From: Dasypus novemcinctus
Lineage: Eukaryota; Chordata; Mammalia; Cingulata; Dasypodidae
Direction: 5' to 3'
Length of the DNA stretch: 64,000 nt
NCBI RefSeq assembly: GCF_030445035.2
Contig: NC_080702.1
Span: 26,113,652-26,177,651 of the forward strand
A program made the position numbers and the translations under genes. Below, in pieces: positions 23,776 to 35,290 of this stretch; positions within the stretch are counted from its first letter, which is position 1; every line of letters begins with the position of its first letter. The notes under the pieces were generated by a model, which saw only the letters and a list, made by a program, of their open reading frames with translations, did no database searches and had not been told where the DNA came from.

Positions 23776-25541
23776 GGAGGGAGGGGGCAAGATGGCGGCT
23801 GAGTGAACATCCCTGTTAGGGTCTTCTGCAGGGAATCGGCTGGGCGGCGTTGGAGACTCTTTGGGACCGGATTGTTTCAGGATTTTTGCTGGTCCGGAGG
23901 TGTCTGGACATCGATTTGGAGGGAAGGTAACAGAGAGGATTCGTCTGTGAAATATACACGGAGATCCCAGCTACCTGTAGAGGATTCCCTCCTTGGGTAG
24001 GCGGAGACGAGGCATCTAGCCCCGCTCGGTGGGGCTGAGCCAGGCTGGGCCGCAGCGGCGGACGCCGGAGCCGGGCCGGGCTGCGCCGGCAGCAAGCGGG
24101 GCCGGGCGGGGCCGAGCCAGGCCGAGCCGGGCCGCGGTAGCGTTTGGAGCCGGGCGGGGCCGGTTCAGGCCGCGGCTGCGGGCCGCGGTAGCGTTTGGAG
24201 CCGGGCGGGGCCGGTTCAGGCCCCGGCTGTGGGCCGCAGTAGCGTTTGGAGCCGGGCGGGGCCGGTTCAGGCCCCGGCTGCGGGCCACGGTAGCGTTTGG
24301 AGCCGGGCAGGGCCGGTCCAGGCCGCGGTGGCGGGAGGTGGACGCCGGAGCCGGCTGGGCCGCTGTAGCGAGCGGAGCTGGGCGGAGCCAGGCCAGGCCA
24401 AGGCGGCGTGAGGAGCCGGGCAGAGCCGGTCCAAGCCTCCACGGCGGGCGGAGCCGGGCCTGCGGAGGGGTTTCTGTTTTTTTGTTTTGTTTTGTTTTGT
24501 TTTTGTTTTTTGTTTTGTTTTTTTTTAATTTATTTTACTTAATTTTTTTTTTTTTGAGCATCTGCAGTACTGGGGAGTTCGTGGGCCCTGGGCGGCCTAT
24601 TGGGGGTTTGTGGGAAGGGAGGTGCTTGCAGACCCATTTGGGCAGACAGACGGGGTTTTTAGGGCAAAGCGGGGGGAAGTTGTTGTTTTAGATACTGTTG
24701 CAATTGTGACACGTGTGTACCTGTATCTCTCTTCTCCCTATCCGTTCCCCACCATTTGCCCATCCTCTTTTTCTTTCTTCCTTTCTTCTTGCCTTTCTTT
24801 TTTCTTTATTATAATTAGTTTTTTTTTTCTCGATTTTCTCTTTCCCTCTTGTCCCTCATCTTCCACTTATTTTTACTTTAATTCAAGTATACAATAGGTG
24901 CTACAGGGAACACCTCACATTTGCTGGGTTTTCCCATCCTCCACTGCCTCATTTCTGTGTGAACTGATTTAGGCTACCTACACTATCCCCCTTCCCCTGC
25001 ATCTTGATATCCACTATCATCTACTGTCTCTCCTATATTCCACCCCCCACCTCCCGTTCTTTGATCCACAAAGTGTCTAACTCTTAATTTCTAATACCTT
25101 TGTTCTGTTTTCTGTCTATTATCCACTCTTGAAACTATTACCTTTCTATTCTTTTTCCCTCTCTCATGAAAACAATAGCTGTGTAGTTCATACCATATTC
25201 CTCCCAAATTCAGTCATCTACTTCATAAAAGGTACTCTACCTACAGCTATAACTCTATAAAATCTACATGAATCTAACCTCCATCCTTCCAGATCTCATA
25301 TTCTTGCTTTATTAACATACATCACCAATACAACTTTACACTTTTCCCTTGCTTACACAATTGCCTTTCCCCAACACTAATACTTTCCTCTAAAGTGAAC
25401 TTAACCAACAACAAGTAACTAGAATAAGAAGAAAAAAGTGACAAAGAGAAGATATAACACCTGTGCAAAAATAACAACTAATTAACCTCCAAGAGCAGAC
25501 AAAGAAGCTAAGGAACTGATTAAATTCGTCAAAATAAAGAG
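23776..25541 (+). promoter_or_regulatory. L1 F 5' UTR / internal promoter
   Basis: A YY1-like site CAAGATGGCGGC lies at 23788-23799, 13 bases from the element start. A CpG-rich block (about 23990-24470) with 51-bp repeats follows, then T-rich tracts (24475-24555) and a pyrimidine-rich stretch (24715-24860). By analogy with other mammalian L1s this region should hold an RNA polymerase II promoter; that is inference. Long open frames on both strands in the GC-rich block come from composition and from the 51-bp period, which is a multiple of three. Confidence 0.8.
24131..24345 (+). repeat. 51-bp GC-rich tandem repeat in L1 5' UTR
   Basis: Units begin at 24131, 24182, 24233 and 24284 (exact 51-bp spacing), each with GCCGCGGTAGCGTTTGGAGC or a near copy, then GGGCGGGGCCGGTTCAGGCC. 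A fifth, degraded unit follows near 24335. The repeats contain GGGCGGGGC, an Sp1-like box, once per unit. Confidence 0.92.
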
Positions 25542-26510
25542 ATGACCAGAAAGCAACAAAAATCTACGAACCAAACCAATAATCAGGAAAACATGGCTGA
25601 ATCCAATCAACAAACCAATAATCACGAAGGGGAGCAAAACTTGGCACAAGCAATGAAAGATCTCAGAACATTTATCACCGACAAATTTGATGCAGTAATG
25701 AAAGAGGTTAACAACATGAAGACATCACTTGGAGGGGAAATTGCAGACATACGCAAAAACATAACAGATATGATGGGAATGAACACCACAGTTCAAGAAA
25801 TCAAAAATACACTTGCAGCAAATATCAGCAGACTAGAAGAGACAGAGCAGAGAATTAGTGATGTGGAAGACAGTACATCAGAAATCAAACAGATAGTAGA
25901 AGGGGTCAATAAGAAGATAGAAAAAATCCAATTAGGATTTAGGGACCTGAATGACAATGCAAAACGCTCAAACATACGTATTATAGGCATTCCAGAAGGT
26001 GAAGAGAAGGGAAAGGGGTCAGAAAGAGTGTTGCAGGAAATAATGGCTGAAAACTTCCCAAATCTACTGAAAGAGACAGATGTACATATCCAAGAAGCAC
26101 AGTGCACTCCACAAGTCATAAACCCCAACAGGCCCACCCCAAGACATATACTTGTCAAATTATCCAATGCTCAAGACAAAGAGAAAATCCTAAAAGCAGC
26201 AAGAGAAAAGAAAACCATCACATACAAGGGAAGCTCAATTAGATTAAGTGCTGATTTCTCTTCTGAAACCATGGAGGCAAGAAAACAGTGGTATGATATA
26301 GTCAAGGTACTAAGGGAAAGAAATTTCCAACCAAGAATACTTTATCCAGCTAAACTAGCATTCAAATATGATGGAGAGTTCAAAATATTTGCAGACAAAC
26401 AGAAACTGAAAGAGTATACCAACAAGAAACCTCCCCTTCAAGAAATTCTAAAGGGAGTGCTGCAGGAAGAAAGGAAAAAACAGGAAAGGCAAAGTTGGAG
26501 GAGAGTATAA
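25542..26510 (+). CDS. L1 ORF1 protein, intact (322 aa)
   Basis: ORF1p is the trimeric nucleic-acid chaperone that coats L1 RNA and is needed for retrotransposition. The ATG at 25542 is the first in frame. The N-terminus (1-32) is polar and N/Q-rich. Residues ~33-138 form a heptad-rich coiled coil. The RRM follows at ~143-238 with '[18 protein letters not shown]' at its first strand and '[18 protein letters not shown]' in its second half. The C-terminal domain (~240-305) contains 'ILYPAKLAF'. The length is close to the 338 residues of human ORF1p. The stop at 26508-26510 precedes the ORF2 start by 74 bases, as in other mammalian L1s, where ORF2 is translated by unconventional re-initiation. 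I see no break. Confidence 0.95.
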   Translation: MTRKQQKSTNQTNNQENMAESNQQTNNHEGEQNLAQAMKDLRTFITDKFDAVMKEVNNMKTSLGGEIADIRKNITDMMGMNTTVQEIKNTLAANISRLEETEQRISDVEDSTSEIKQIVEGVNKKIEKIQLGFRDLNDNAKRSNIRIIGIPEGEEKGKGSERVLQEIMAENFPNLLKETDVHIQEAQCTPQVINPNRPTPRHILVKLSNAQDKEKILKAAREKKTITYKGSSIRLSADFSSETMEARKQWYDIVKVLRERNFQPRILYPAKLAFKYDGEFKIFADKQKLKEYTNKKPPLQEILKGVLQEERKKQERQSWRRV

Positions 26511-26584
26511 GACCAACAACAACAACAAAAAAGACAAAAAAAAAAATACAAACAAAATATGACAAACACAAATCCAATCAAAGT

Positions 26585-29500
26585 ATGGCTAACACAAATA
26601 ATTCCTTGATAGTAATAACACTGAATGTCAACGGATTAAACTCACCTATCAAAAGATTCAGACTGGGACATTGGATAAGGAAATATGACCCATCCATATG
26701 CTGTCTACAAGAGACACATCTTAGACCCAGAGACGCATGGAGATGGAAAGTGAAAGGCTGGAAAACAATCATACAAGCTAACAATAACCAAAAAAAGGCA
26801 GGAGTAGCTATATTAATATCAGACAAAATAGACTTTAAATGTGAAACAATTGTGAGAGACAAAGAAGGATACTACATTTTAGTCCAAGGGAAAATCTGTC
26901 AAGAAGATCGAACAATCATAAATATCTATGCCCCTAACAAGGGTGCCTCTAAATACGTCAGGCAAACGCTGGAAAAACTAAGTGAAAGAATAGATACATC
27001 TACAATTATAGTGGGGGATTTTAATACACCACTATCAACCCTGGACAGAACATCTCAAAAGAGAATCACCAAAGAAACAAAACATCTGAATAGTATATTA
27101 GAGGAGCTCGATCTAATAGACATATATAGATCGCTACACCCAAACACAGCAGGATATACATTTTTCTCAAGCGCACATGGATCATTCTCCAAGATAGATC
27201 ATATGCTAGGCCACAAAGAAAGGCTGAACGAATTCAGAAAGATTGAAATCATACAAAACATTATCTCTGACCACAGTGGAGTCAAGCTGGAGATTTGCAA
27301 GGGAAAGAAGCCCAGATTTCACACCACGATTTGGAAATTAAACAACACACTCTTAGAAAAACAGTGGGTCAAAGAGGAAATCTCAAAAGAAATCAATGAC
27401 TACCTTGAAACAAATGATAATGATAACACAACATACCAAAATTTATGGGATGCAGCAAAAGCAGTACTGAGAGGGAAGTTTATAGCCATAAATTCATATA
27501 TCAAAAAAGAAGAAAGAGCAAAAATTGAAGAACTAACTGCACATTTGAAGGAATTAGAAAAACAACAACAAAGTAACCCAACAGGAAGAAGAAGGAAGGA
27601 AATAACAAAGATAAGAGCAGAACTAAACGAAATAGAAAATAAGAAAGCACTTGAACAGATAAACAAGACCAAGAGCTGGTTTTTTGAGAAGATTAACAAA
27701 ATTGACAAACCTTTAGCAACACTAACAAAGAAAAAAAGAGAGAAGATGCAAATACACAAAATAAGAAATGAGAAAGGCGATATCACCACTGACCCCACAG
27801 AAATAAAGACTATCATAAGAGGATATTTTGAAAAACTATATTCCAACAAAAATGACAATCTAGAGGAAATGGACAAATTCCTAGAAACACATAAACAGCC
27901 CATATTGACAAAAGAAGAAATTGATGATCTTAACAAACCAATCACAAGCAGAGAGATAGAATCAGTTATTAAAAATCTCCCAACTAAGAAGAGCCCAGGG
28001 CCAGATGGCTTCACAGGTGAATTCTACAAAACATTCCGGAAAGAACTGACACCAATCCTGCTGAAACTATTCCAAACCATCGAAACAGAAAGAACATTAC
28101 CCAACTCCTTCTATGATGCCAACATTACCCTAGTACCAAAGCCAAACAAAGACATCACAAGAAAGGAAAATTACAGACCAATTTCTCTAATGAACCTAGA
28201 CGCAAAAATACTTAACAAAATACTTGCTAATCGTATTCAACAACACATTAAACGAATTGTACACCACGACCAAGTGGGATTCATCCCAGGTATGCAAGGA
28301 TGGTTCAACATAAGAAAATCAATCAACGTAATACACCATATAAACAGATTGAAGGAAAAAAATCACATGATTATATCTATTGATGCAGAAAAAGCATTTG
28401 ACAAAATACAGCACCCTTTCTTGATAAAAACACTCCAAATGATTGGAATACAAGGAAATTTTTTGAACATGATAAAGAGTATATATGAAAAACCTAAAGC
28501 CAATATTGTTTACAATGGAGAAATCCTAGACTCCTTCCCTCTAAACTCAGGAACAAGACAAGGATGCCCACTGTCGCCGCTCCTATTCAACATTGTCTTA
28601 GAAGTACTTGCTCGAGCACTGAGGCAAGAACCAGAAATAAAAGGCATTCAAATTGGAAAGGAAGAAGTCAAAATTTCATTATTTGCAGATGACATGATCC
28701 TATACATAGAAAACCCTGAGAGATCTACAACGAAGATTCTAGAACTCATAAATGAGTTTAGTAAAGTCGCAGGTTATAAGATCAATGCGCAAAAATCAGT
28801 AGCATTTCTGTACACCAATAATGAGCAAGATCAGGAGGAAATCAAGAAACAAATACCATTCACAATAGTAAATAAAAAAATCAAATACTTAGGAATAAAT
28901 TTAACTAAAGAGGTAAAGAACTTATACACTGAGAACTATACAAGATTGTTCAAGGAAATCAAAGAAGACCTAAATAAATGGAAGACTATTCCTTGTTCAT
29001 GGATAGGAAGACTGAACATTATTAAGATGTCTATCCTACCAAAATTGATCTACACATTCAATGCAATCCCAATAAAAATCAATGCAGCCTTCTTTAAGGA
29101 ACTAGAAAAACTAACTATGAAATTTATTTGGAAAGGAAAGAGACCTCGAATAACCAAAGACATACTGAAAAAGAAAAACGAAATTGGAGGAATCACACTA
29201 CCTGACTTCAAAACATACTATAAAGCTACGGTGGTGAAAACAGCATGGTATTGGCATAAGGAGAGACATATAGACCAATGGAATCGAATTGAAAGCTCGG
29301 ATATAGAACCTCACATATACAACCACATAATATTCGATAAAGCCACCAAACCCTCTCAACTGGGAGAGAGTGGCCTATTCAACAAATGGTGTCTGGAGAA
29401 CTGGATAGCCATATGTAGAAGAATGAAAGAGGATTACCATCTCACACCTTATACAAAGATCAACTCAAGATGGATCAAAGACCTAAATATAAGAGCCAAG

Positions 29501-30403
29501 ACCATAAAAACCTTAGAAAGCAGTGTAGGGAAACATCTACAGGACCTTGTAATAGGTAATGGATTTATGAATATCTCACCAAAAGCACGAGCAGCAAAAG
29601 AACTAATAGATAAATGGGACTTCCTCAAAATTAAAGCCTTCTGCACCTCAAAGGAGTTTGTCAAGAAAGTAAAAAGGGAGCCCACACAGTGGGAGAAAAT
29701 ATTTGGCAATCATATATCTGATAAGAAACTTATAACTTGCATATATAAAGAACTCCTATATCTTGAAAATAAAAAGATAAACAGCCCATTTAAAAAATGG
29801 GAAAAAGACTTAAACAGACACTTCTCCGAAGAAGAAATACAAATGGCAAGAAAGCACATGAAAAAATGTTCCAAATCTCTAGCTATCAGGGAAATGCAAA
29901 TCAAAACCACAATGAGATACCATCTTACACCCATAAGATTGGCAGCTATGAAAAAAACAGAAGAATACAAGTGCTGGAGAGGATGTGAAGGAAGGGGAAC
30001 ACTCATCCACTGCTGGTGGGAATGCAGAAGGATCCAACCATTCTGGAGAACAGTATGGCGGTTTCTCAAAAAACTAGCCATAGATTTGCCATATGACCCA
30101 GCAATACCACTGCTGGGAATATACCCAGCAGAACTGAAAACAAGAACACAAACCAATATATGTACACCAATGTTCATAGCAGCATTGTTCACTATTGCCA
30201 AAAGTTGGAATCAACCCAAATGCCCATCGACAGACGAGTGGATCAATAAAATGTGGTATATACACACAATGGAATACTACTCGGCTGTAAGAACAAACAC
30301 ACTACAAACACATGTGATAACATGGATGAATCTTGAGAACCTTATGTTGAGTGAAGCAACCCAGACATTGAAGGACAAATACTACATGACCTCAATGATA
30401 TGA
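26585..30403 (+). CDS. L1 ORF2 protein, intact endonuclease/reverse transcriptase (1272 aa)
   Basis: ORF2p nicks target DNA and reverse-transcribes L1 RNA there. The frame is open 30 codons upstream, but the ATG at 26585 (start MANTNNSL) fits the known L1 start and gives 1272 residues, against 1275 in human L1. Key residues are all present and fall at the human positions: endonuclease E43 (QETH), D145 (GDFN) and H230 (SDHSG). The reverse transcriptase FADD is at residues 700-703. The C-terminal knuckle C-x3-C-x7-H-x4-C is at C1130, C1134, H1142 and C1147. No stop or frame shift is seen. The older copies A, B and E in this window align along its whole length, so it represents the latest generation of the lineage. 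Confidence 0.96.
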   Translation: MANTNNSLIVITLNVNGLNSPIKRFRLGHWIRKYDPSICCLQETHLRPRDAWRWKVKGWKTIIQANNNQKKAGVAILISDKIDFKCETIVRDKEGYYILVQGKICQEDRTIINIYAPNKGASKYVRQTLEKLSERIDTSTIIVGDFNTPLSTLDRTSQKRITKETKHLNSILEELDLIDIYRSLHPNTAGYTFFSSAHGSFSKIDHMLGHKERLNEFRKIEIIQNIISDHSGVKLEICKGKKPRFHTTIWKLNNTLLEKQWVKEEISKEINDYLETNDNDNTTYQNLWDAAKAVLRGKFIAINSYIKKEERAKIEELTAHLKELEKQQQSNPTGRRRKEITKIRAELNEIENKKALEQINKTKSWFFEKINKIDKPLATLTKKKREKMQIHKIRNEKGDITTDPTEIKTIIRGYFEKLYSNKNDNLEEMDKFLETHKQPILTKEEIDDLNKPITSREIESVIKNLPTKKSPGPDGFTGEFYKTFRKELTPILLKLFQTIETERTLPNSFYDANITLVPKPNKDITRKENYRPISLMNLDAKILNKILANRIQQHIKRIVHHDQVGFIPGMQGWFNIRKSINVIHHINRLKEKNHMIISIDAEKAFDKIQHPFLIKTLQMIGIQGNFLNMIKSIYEKPKANIVYNGEILDSFPLNSGTRQGCPLSPLLFNIVLEVLARALRQEPEIKGIQIGKEEVKISLFADDMILYIENPERSTTKILELINEFSKVAGYKINAQKSVAFLYTNNEQDQEEIKKQIPFTIVNKKIKYLGINLTKEVKNLYTENYTRLFKEIKEDLNKWKTIPCSWIGRLNIIKMSILPKLIYTFNAIPIKINAAFFKELEKLTMKFIWKGKRPRITKDILKKKNEIGGITLPDFKTYYKATVVKTAWYWHKERHIDQWNRIESSDIEPHIYNHIIFDKATKPSQLGESGLFNKWCLENWIAICRRMKEDYHLTPYTKINSRWIKDLNIRAKTIKTLESSVGKHLQDLVIGNGFMNISPKARAAKELIDKWDFLKIKAFCTSKEFVKKVKREPTQWEKIFGNHISDKKLITCIYKELLYLENKKINSPFKKWEKDLNRHFSEEEIQMARKHMKKCSKSLAIREMQIKTTMRYHLTPIRLAAMKKTEEYKCWRGCEGRGTLIHCWWECRRIQPFWRTVWRFLKKLAIDLPYDPAIPLLGIYPAELKTRTQTNICTPMFIAALFTIAKSWNQPKCPSTDEWINKMWYIHTMEYYSAVRTNTLQTHVITWMNLENLMLSEATQTLKDKYYMTSMI

Positions 30404-33250
30404 AATAAACAAGCTGCCCTAGATAGCAAGAGACTGAACGATAGGCTTACAGGAAATCGGAGGGTGGAGGAAGGATATGAGCCGATGTCTGCAGGGGTGG
30501 AATTTAAGACGAGATGGTGGTAAGTATGAACACAAAGAAGAGATAAAAGGGGGGCAAGGGGTTGCCTTTGCTTGGGGCTTTGCGGGTTTGAGGGTGGCTG
30601 GGGAGGGACGGATGGGTAACGTTGCCCAAAAGTGGGGGGAGGGAGGGGTAGCATACGAACCAGGAGAGGGTCAGGTGTTGGTGGTGAGTAAAATGCTGAG
30701 AAAATCATATCAAAATATAATAAAGAGGGTTACCTGTTTAGAATGCTCGGAGGGGAGGGTCTGATGCAGGACGGGCTACTGGGGAATGTCTAAATGCTCA
30801 TTCTGCCAGAGTGGGTGACACCATGTGGTAGAAACCCAAGTAGTGAGAGTGGGGGTGGACCCACATCCTGGGGAGGACTAATGCCATCCAATAGAGGGAA
30901 CTGTATCCCCCGAGAGAAAGGGTGGCTCCCAGGGCATTGGGGCAGTTGAGCAAGTTAGGCCCTGAACACTATTCCATCTATCTCTGGAAGTGGCTCCTCA
31001 GGAAACGGAGGTTGGCTATCACTGAGGGCACCAAGGTGGAAGGGAAAATGGACGTTAAATGTGTGGAACCAAAGTAAATGGGGGGTAAGAGAGGAGTTTC
31101 TTGAGAGTACACAAGGATGGATATAAAACATGTAATATTACACCATAACATATAGGAGATGACAGACTGATAATGTAAACCATAATGTAAAACATAGGAT
31201 AACTAAAAATGTAAAGAACTGTGTATCCTAAAGTATGCACCATAATGTAAGCACAGATGTCACCTTGTTAGAAAGCTAATGTCTCAGACTCTGTACATCA
31301 CTTTAAGTAAATATGATATGAATAGGGCGTAAGAGTATCACTGTGGAAGGGAAAAGGTTTTCTGGTGGATGTGTGGGAGTGCTGTATATTATATATATAC
31401 ATTGCTGTGGTCTAGGACTCCTGTGAAGAAAAGCTGAATAATTAGGGGGGGGGGGGGGGGGGAAGAAAAAAATAGGATGTGGAATTTTTTCAAGTCAACA
31501 TTCTTTAAGTTCTTTATCTAACTTTATCCAAGTTCTTTATCTATCCTTTAAACTCATCGCTATATGCCATTCCCTAGTAAGGGACCATGACATTATATTG
31601 GGCTTCAAATTTCGGGGAGTTCTGGATCACAGAGTGTTTCAACAATGGCAATGGAGGGATACTGGTATGGGATACCAATGACAGGTGATATATGACTGAC
31701 AGGGAGCTGTACAGAACATATGTCCAGGGTGCATGGTAATGTTTGGATATACTCATAGTGGCAACAATTAAAAACCACAGTAGGGGGGGTACTGGGTTCC
31801 TGGCCAGTGGTGCTCTGTCGTGGTCCCTAGGGGAGCAGCGACAGTCTCCCAGGTACAGTGGTGGGGACCGGGAGGGAGTGAGGGTTCAACAGTGAGCCCC
31901 AGATGCTAATGACTATGCTTGTGAGCTGATAAACCCAAAATAAGAACAAGGCCTAGAGCAACTTTGTGCCTGGGAATTTCCTTCTGTCAGCCTTCATGTT
32001 ACTCAAATGTGGCCAGTCTCGAAGCCAAACTCAGCATGTAAATGCAATGCCTTCCCCCCAGCGTGGGACATGACACCCGGGGATGAGCCTCCCTGGCAAC
32101 GAGGGACCACTATCAACTACCAACTGATGATGCAACTGGAAAATGACCTTATACGGAAGGTTCAATGCGGATCAGCAGAATATCCATGTCTACATAAAAT
32201 ACCATGACTTTAAAATGCTGTTTGACCTAAAGTAAGGGGGAAATGGAAAGGAGAAATGAGTTTATACGGCTACGAGTTTCTAAAAAAGAGTCTGGAGGCT
32301 GGCAGAAGGTTTGCCCTCATGCACAACTGAGCAGAGTCAGAGAGACAGATAAAGCAGATACAACCCCCAGATATTGGTTCCTTTGAGGGCTAAAGAGACC
32401 CATGGGAGTTATGGTCATGGCCGATGGGGTTAACTACCAGGGCAGATGGCCCCTCTTTGGAAATGGTGTTTATGTGTGATGAATCTGGACTCAGATGGGA
32501 TCTCCCTTCATAAGACTTTCATGCTAATGTGCTGGAGGTGCAGTTAATGTTGGGGTTTAAGATATATTTAGGGGATTTGAATCTCTGGACTGACAATGTG
32601 ATAGCCAGATCCTGAGCCTCAACAGACTCCAGCACCTACAATCTGATTTATTGGACTTACCACACTCAGCTAAGATGGAGTTGAAGAAGGACAACCACCA
32701 CACCATGGAGCCTAGAGTGATTACAACTGAAAATGGGAGGATTGCATCCAGCATCCAGGTGGAATCTGAGCCTCCTCTTGACATAGAGGTGCAATGGACA
32801 CAACCAATCCAATGTCCACATAGAAGAGGTGGCATTGGATTGGGAAAAGTGGACATAATGGACAAAGGGTATGGGGAAAGGCAGGAAGAGATGAGAGGTG
32901 GAGGCGTCTTCGGGACATGGAGCTGCCCTGGATGGTGCTTCAGAGGTAATCACCGGACATTGTAAATCCTCACAGGGCCCACTTGATGGAATAGAGGAGA
33001 GTATGGGCCATGATGTGAACCAATGTATATGAGGTGCAGAGGTGCCCAAAGATGTACTTACCAAATCCAATGGATGTGTCATGATGATGGGAACGAGTGT
33101 TGTTGGGGGGGGGGGAGAGGGGGGGTGGGGGGGTGGGGTTGAATGGGACCTCACATATATATTTTTAATGTAATATTATTACTAAGTCAATAAAAAATAA
33201 AAAAATTTAAAAAAAATTCAAATAAATGGTTTTATTAAGAACAACAGAAA
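30404..33250 (+). mobile_element. L1 F 3' UTR (2.8 kb)
   Basis: The non-coding tail is far longer than the ~200-bp human L1 3' UTR. It has G-rich blocks at 30545-30690, an 18-G run at 31445-31462 and a terminal block at 33100-33140. AATAAA occurs near 33188, followed by A-rich sequence. A further non-A stretch (about 33212-33240) and a second A run before the target duplication may be a short 3' transduction. Scattered open frames (for example 32651-32965) are not conserved between copies. Confidence 0.85.
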
Positions 33251-33265
33251 AAAAATCTAATTAAA
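33251..33265. repeat. target-site duplication of L1 F, right copy
   Basis: It matches 23761-23775 exactly. After it, the interrupted L1 E ORF2 resumes. Confidence 0.9.
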
Positions 33266-34262
33266 AAACTGAAGAGAGAAATAGACATATCTACAAAAAT
33301 AATTGCAGACTTCAACACACCATATCATTAATTTATAATCGTTAGATGGAACAACTAGAGAGAAGATCAGTAAGGAAACAGAGAACTTGAATAATATAAG
33401 TTAGACCTAACAGATATATACAGAAGGATGCACCCAAATTCAGTGTTTTACACATTCTTCTCAAGTGCTCATGGATCTTTCTCCAGGATAGACCACAGGT
33501 TAGTTCACGATGCATGTCTCAATAAATATAAAAAGACTGAAACTATACAAAGCACCTTCTCAGATCATAATGGAATGAAACTGGAAAACAAAAATAGACA
33601 GGAAAGAGGTAAATCCGCAAATGTCTGGAGGCTGAACAATACACTCCTAAGAAGTCAGTGGGTCAAAGAAGAAATTGCAAGTGAAATAAGTAGATAAATT
33701 GAAAAGAATGAAAATGAGAACACAACTTACCAAAACTTACAAGGCACAATGAAGGCAGTCCTGAGAAGTAATTTTATAGCCCTAAATGCCTATATTAAAA
33801 AAGAAGAGAAAGCTAATATCAAATATCTACCTGAATTACTGGAGAAACTAGAAAAAGAACAGCAAACCACTCCCAAAGCAAGCAGAAAGTACAAGATAAT
33901 AAAGATTAGAGCAGAAATAAAATAAAGAGCAAAACAAATAATGGAAAAAACAAAAACAAAAGTTGGTTCTTTGAAAAGATCCATAAAATTGACAAACTCC
34001 TAGCTAGACTAAGAAAGAAAAAAGAGAGAGGAAGCAAATAAATACAATCAGAAGTGAAAGGGGGGAAGTTACCACTGACCCCACAGAGATATGAAAGGTC
34101 ACAAGAGAATATTGTGAGAAACTGCATGCAAACAAATTAGACAACTTAGATGAAATGGACAAATTCCTACATATGCACAACTTACACTGACACTACAGAA
34201 ATATAAAAGCTTAACAAAGTAATCACATATAAAGAGGTTGACTCAGTCATCAAAAATCTCCC

Positions 34263-34465
34263 GCTGCCTCTGACAGACCTGGAGCAGTTGCTGTCTGCTG
34301 CTAAGGCTTCCACTACAGATGCAAGAAAAAGGTTTTCACGCTTTCTATGTGTCTGGTTGTGGCACCCAAGATTGAATGAGGGAATCCAGGAAATTCTAAA
34401 AACATAGGGAAGGGGAAATAATCTTTGTAACTCAGAAATGAAGTTAAAAACAGCAAATAGGAAAA
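34263..34465 (+). pseudogene. small retrocopy of an unidentified transcript
   Basis: A 203-base insertion ends in a short A run and is flanked by an exact 11-bp duplication, AAAAATCTCCC (34252-34262 and 34466-34476). It interrupts the L1 E ORF2 and has no similarity to L1 or SINE sequence here. One plus-strand frame reads through about 45 codons ('TDARKRFSRFLCVWLWHPRL' within it) to a stop. I do not recognise the source gene. The structure fits a 5'-truncated processed copy of a cellular mRNA made by L1. Confidence 0.7.
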
Positions 34466-34865
34466 AAAAATCTCCCCTGAAGAAAAGTCTAGGACCAGAT
34501 GGCGTCACATGTGAATTCTACCAAGCATTTTGAAAAGAATTAACACCAATCTTGCAAACTCTTCCAAAAAACTGGAGAGGAGGGAAAATAACCCAACACG
34601 TTTTATGAAACCAACATCACCCAAATAGCAAAGCCAGATAAAGACACTACAAGAAATGAAAATTACAGACCAGTCTCTCTAATGAACACAAGTGCAAAAA
34701 TTCTCAAGAAAATACTTGCAAAGAGAATCCAGCAGCATACCGAAAGACTTACATACCATGACCAAGTGGGATTTATTCCTGGTATGCAAGACCGGTTGAA
34801 TATAAGAAAACCAATCAACGTAATACACCACATTAACAAATTGAAGGGGAAAAAAACACATGATC

Positions 34866-35290
34866 AGGAAGCAGATGTGGCTCAACTGATAGAGCATCTG
34901 CCTACGATATGGGAGGTCCAGGGTTCAATACCCAGGGAGGGCCTCCTGACCCGTGTGGTAAACTGGCCCACATGCAGTGCTGCCACATGCAAGGAGTGCC
35001 ATGCCACACAGGGGTGCCCCCACATAGGGGTACCCCATGCACAAGCAGTGTGCCCCACAAGGAAAGCCACCCTATGCGAAAAAAGCACAGCCCTCACAGG
35101 AGTGGTGCCACACACACAGAGAGCTGATGCACCAAGATGATGCAACAACAACAACAAAAAAATAGACACAGTTTCCTGGTGCCACCAAGGGTGCAAGCAG
35201 ACATAGAAGATACAGCGAGTGTACACAGAGAGCAGACAGTGGGAGTGGGAAAGGGGAGAGAAATAAATAAAATAAATCTTTAAAAAATTT
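34866..35290 (+). mobile_element. DAS-type SINE
   Basis: The head GGAAGCAGATGTGGCTCAAC with GGGTTCAATACCC, the typical body (AGGAGTGGTGCCACACACAC) and an AAATAAATAAAATAAATC tail are all present. Flanking ACACATGATCA and ATATGTGATCA are the remnants of its target duplication. Confidence 0.9.

Larger units (their letters stand above)
23776..33250 (+). mobile_element. full-length young L1 (copy F)
   Basis: This is a 9.5-kb element with a 5' UTR of about 1.77 kb, intact ORF1, a 74-base intergenic gap, intact ORF2, a very long 3' UTR and perfect 15-bp target-site duplications. It begins GGAGGGAGGGGGCAAGATGG, giving the YY1-type site near its start that is seen in active mammalian L1s. Both ORFs are uninterrupted and all checked catalytic residues are present, so it may still be, or recently was, retrotransposition-competent. 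Activity cannot be judged from sequence alone. Confidence 0.95.

Noticed and set aside
23816-24691. Long open frames on both strands in the GC-rich block, including an antisense frame reminiscent of primate L1 ORF0
   Set aside because: The block is built of 51-bp repeats (a multiple of three) with very few A/T-rich stop codons, so frames stay open on both strands. Residue content is repetitive P/R/G/A and no conserved motif is seen.
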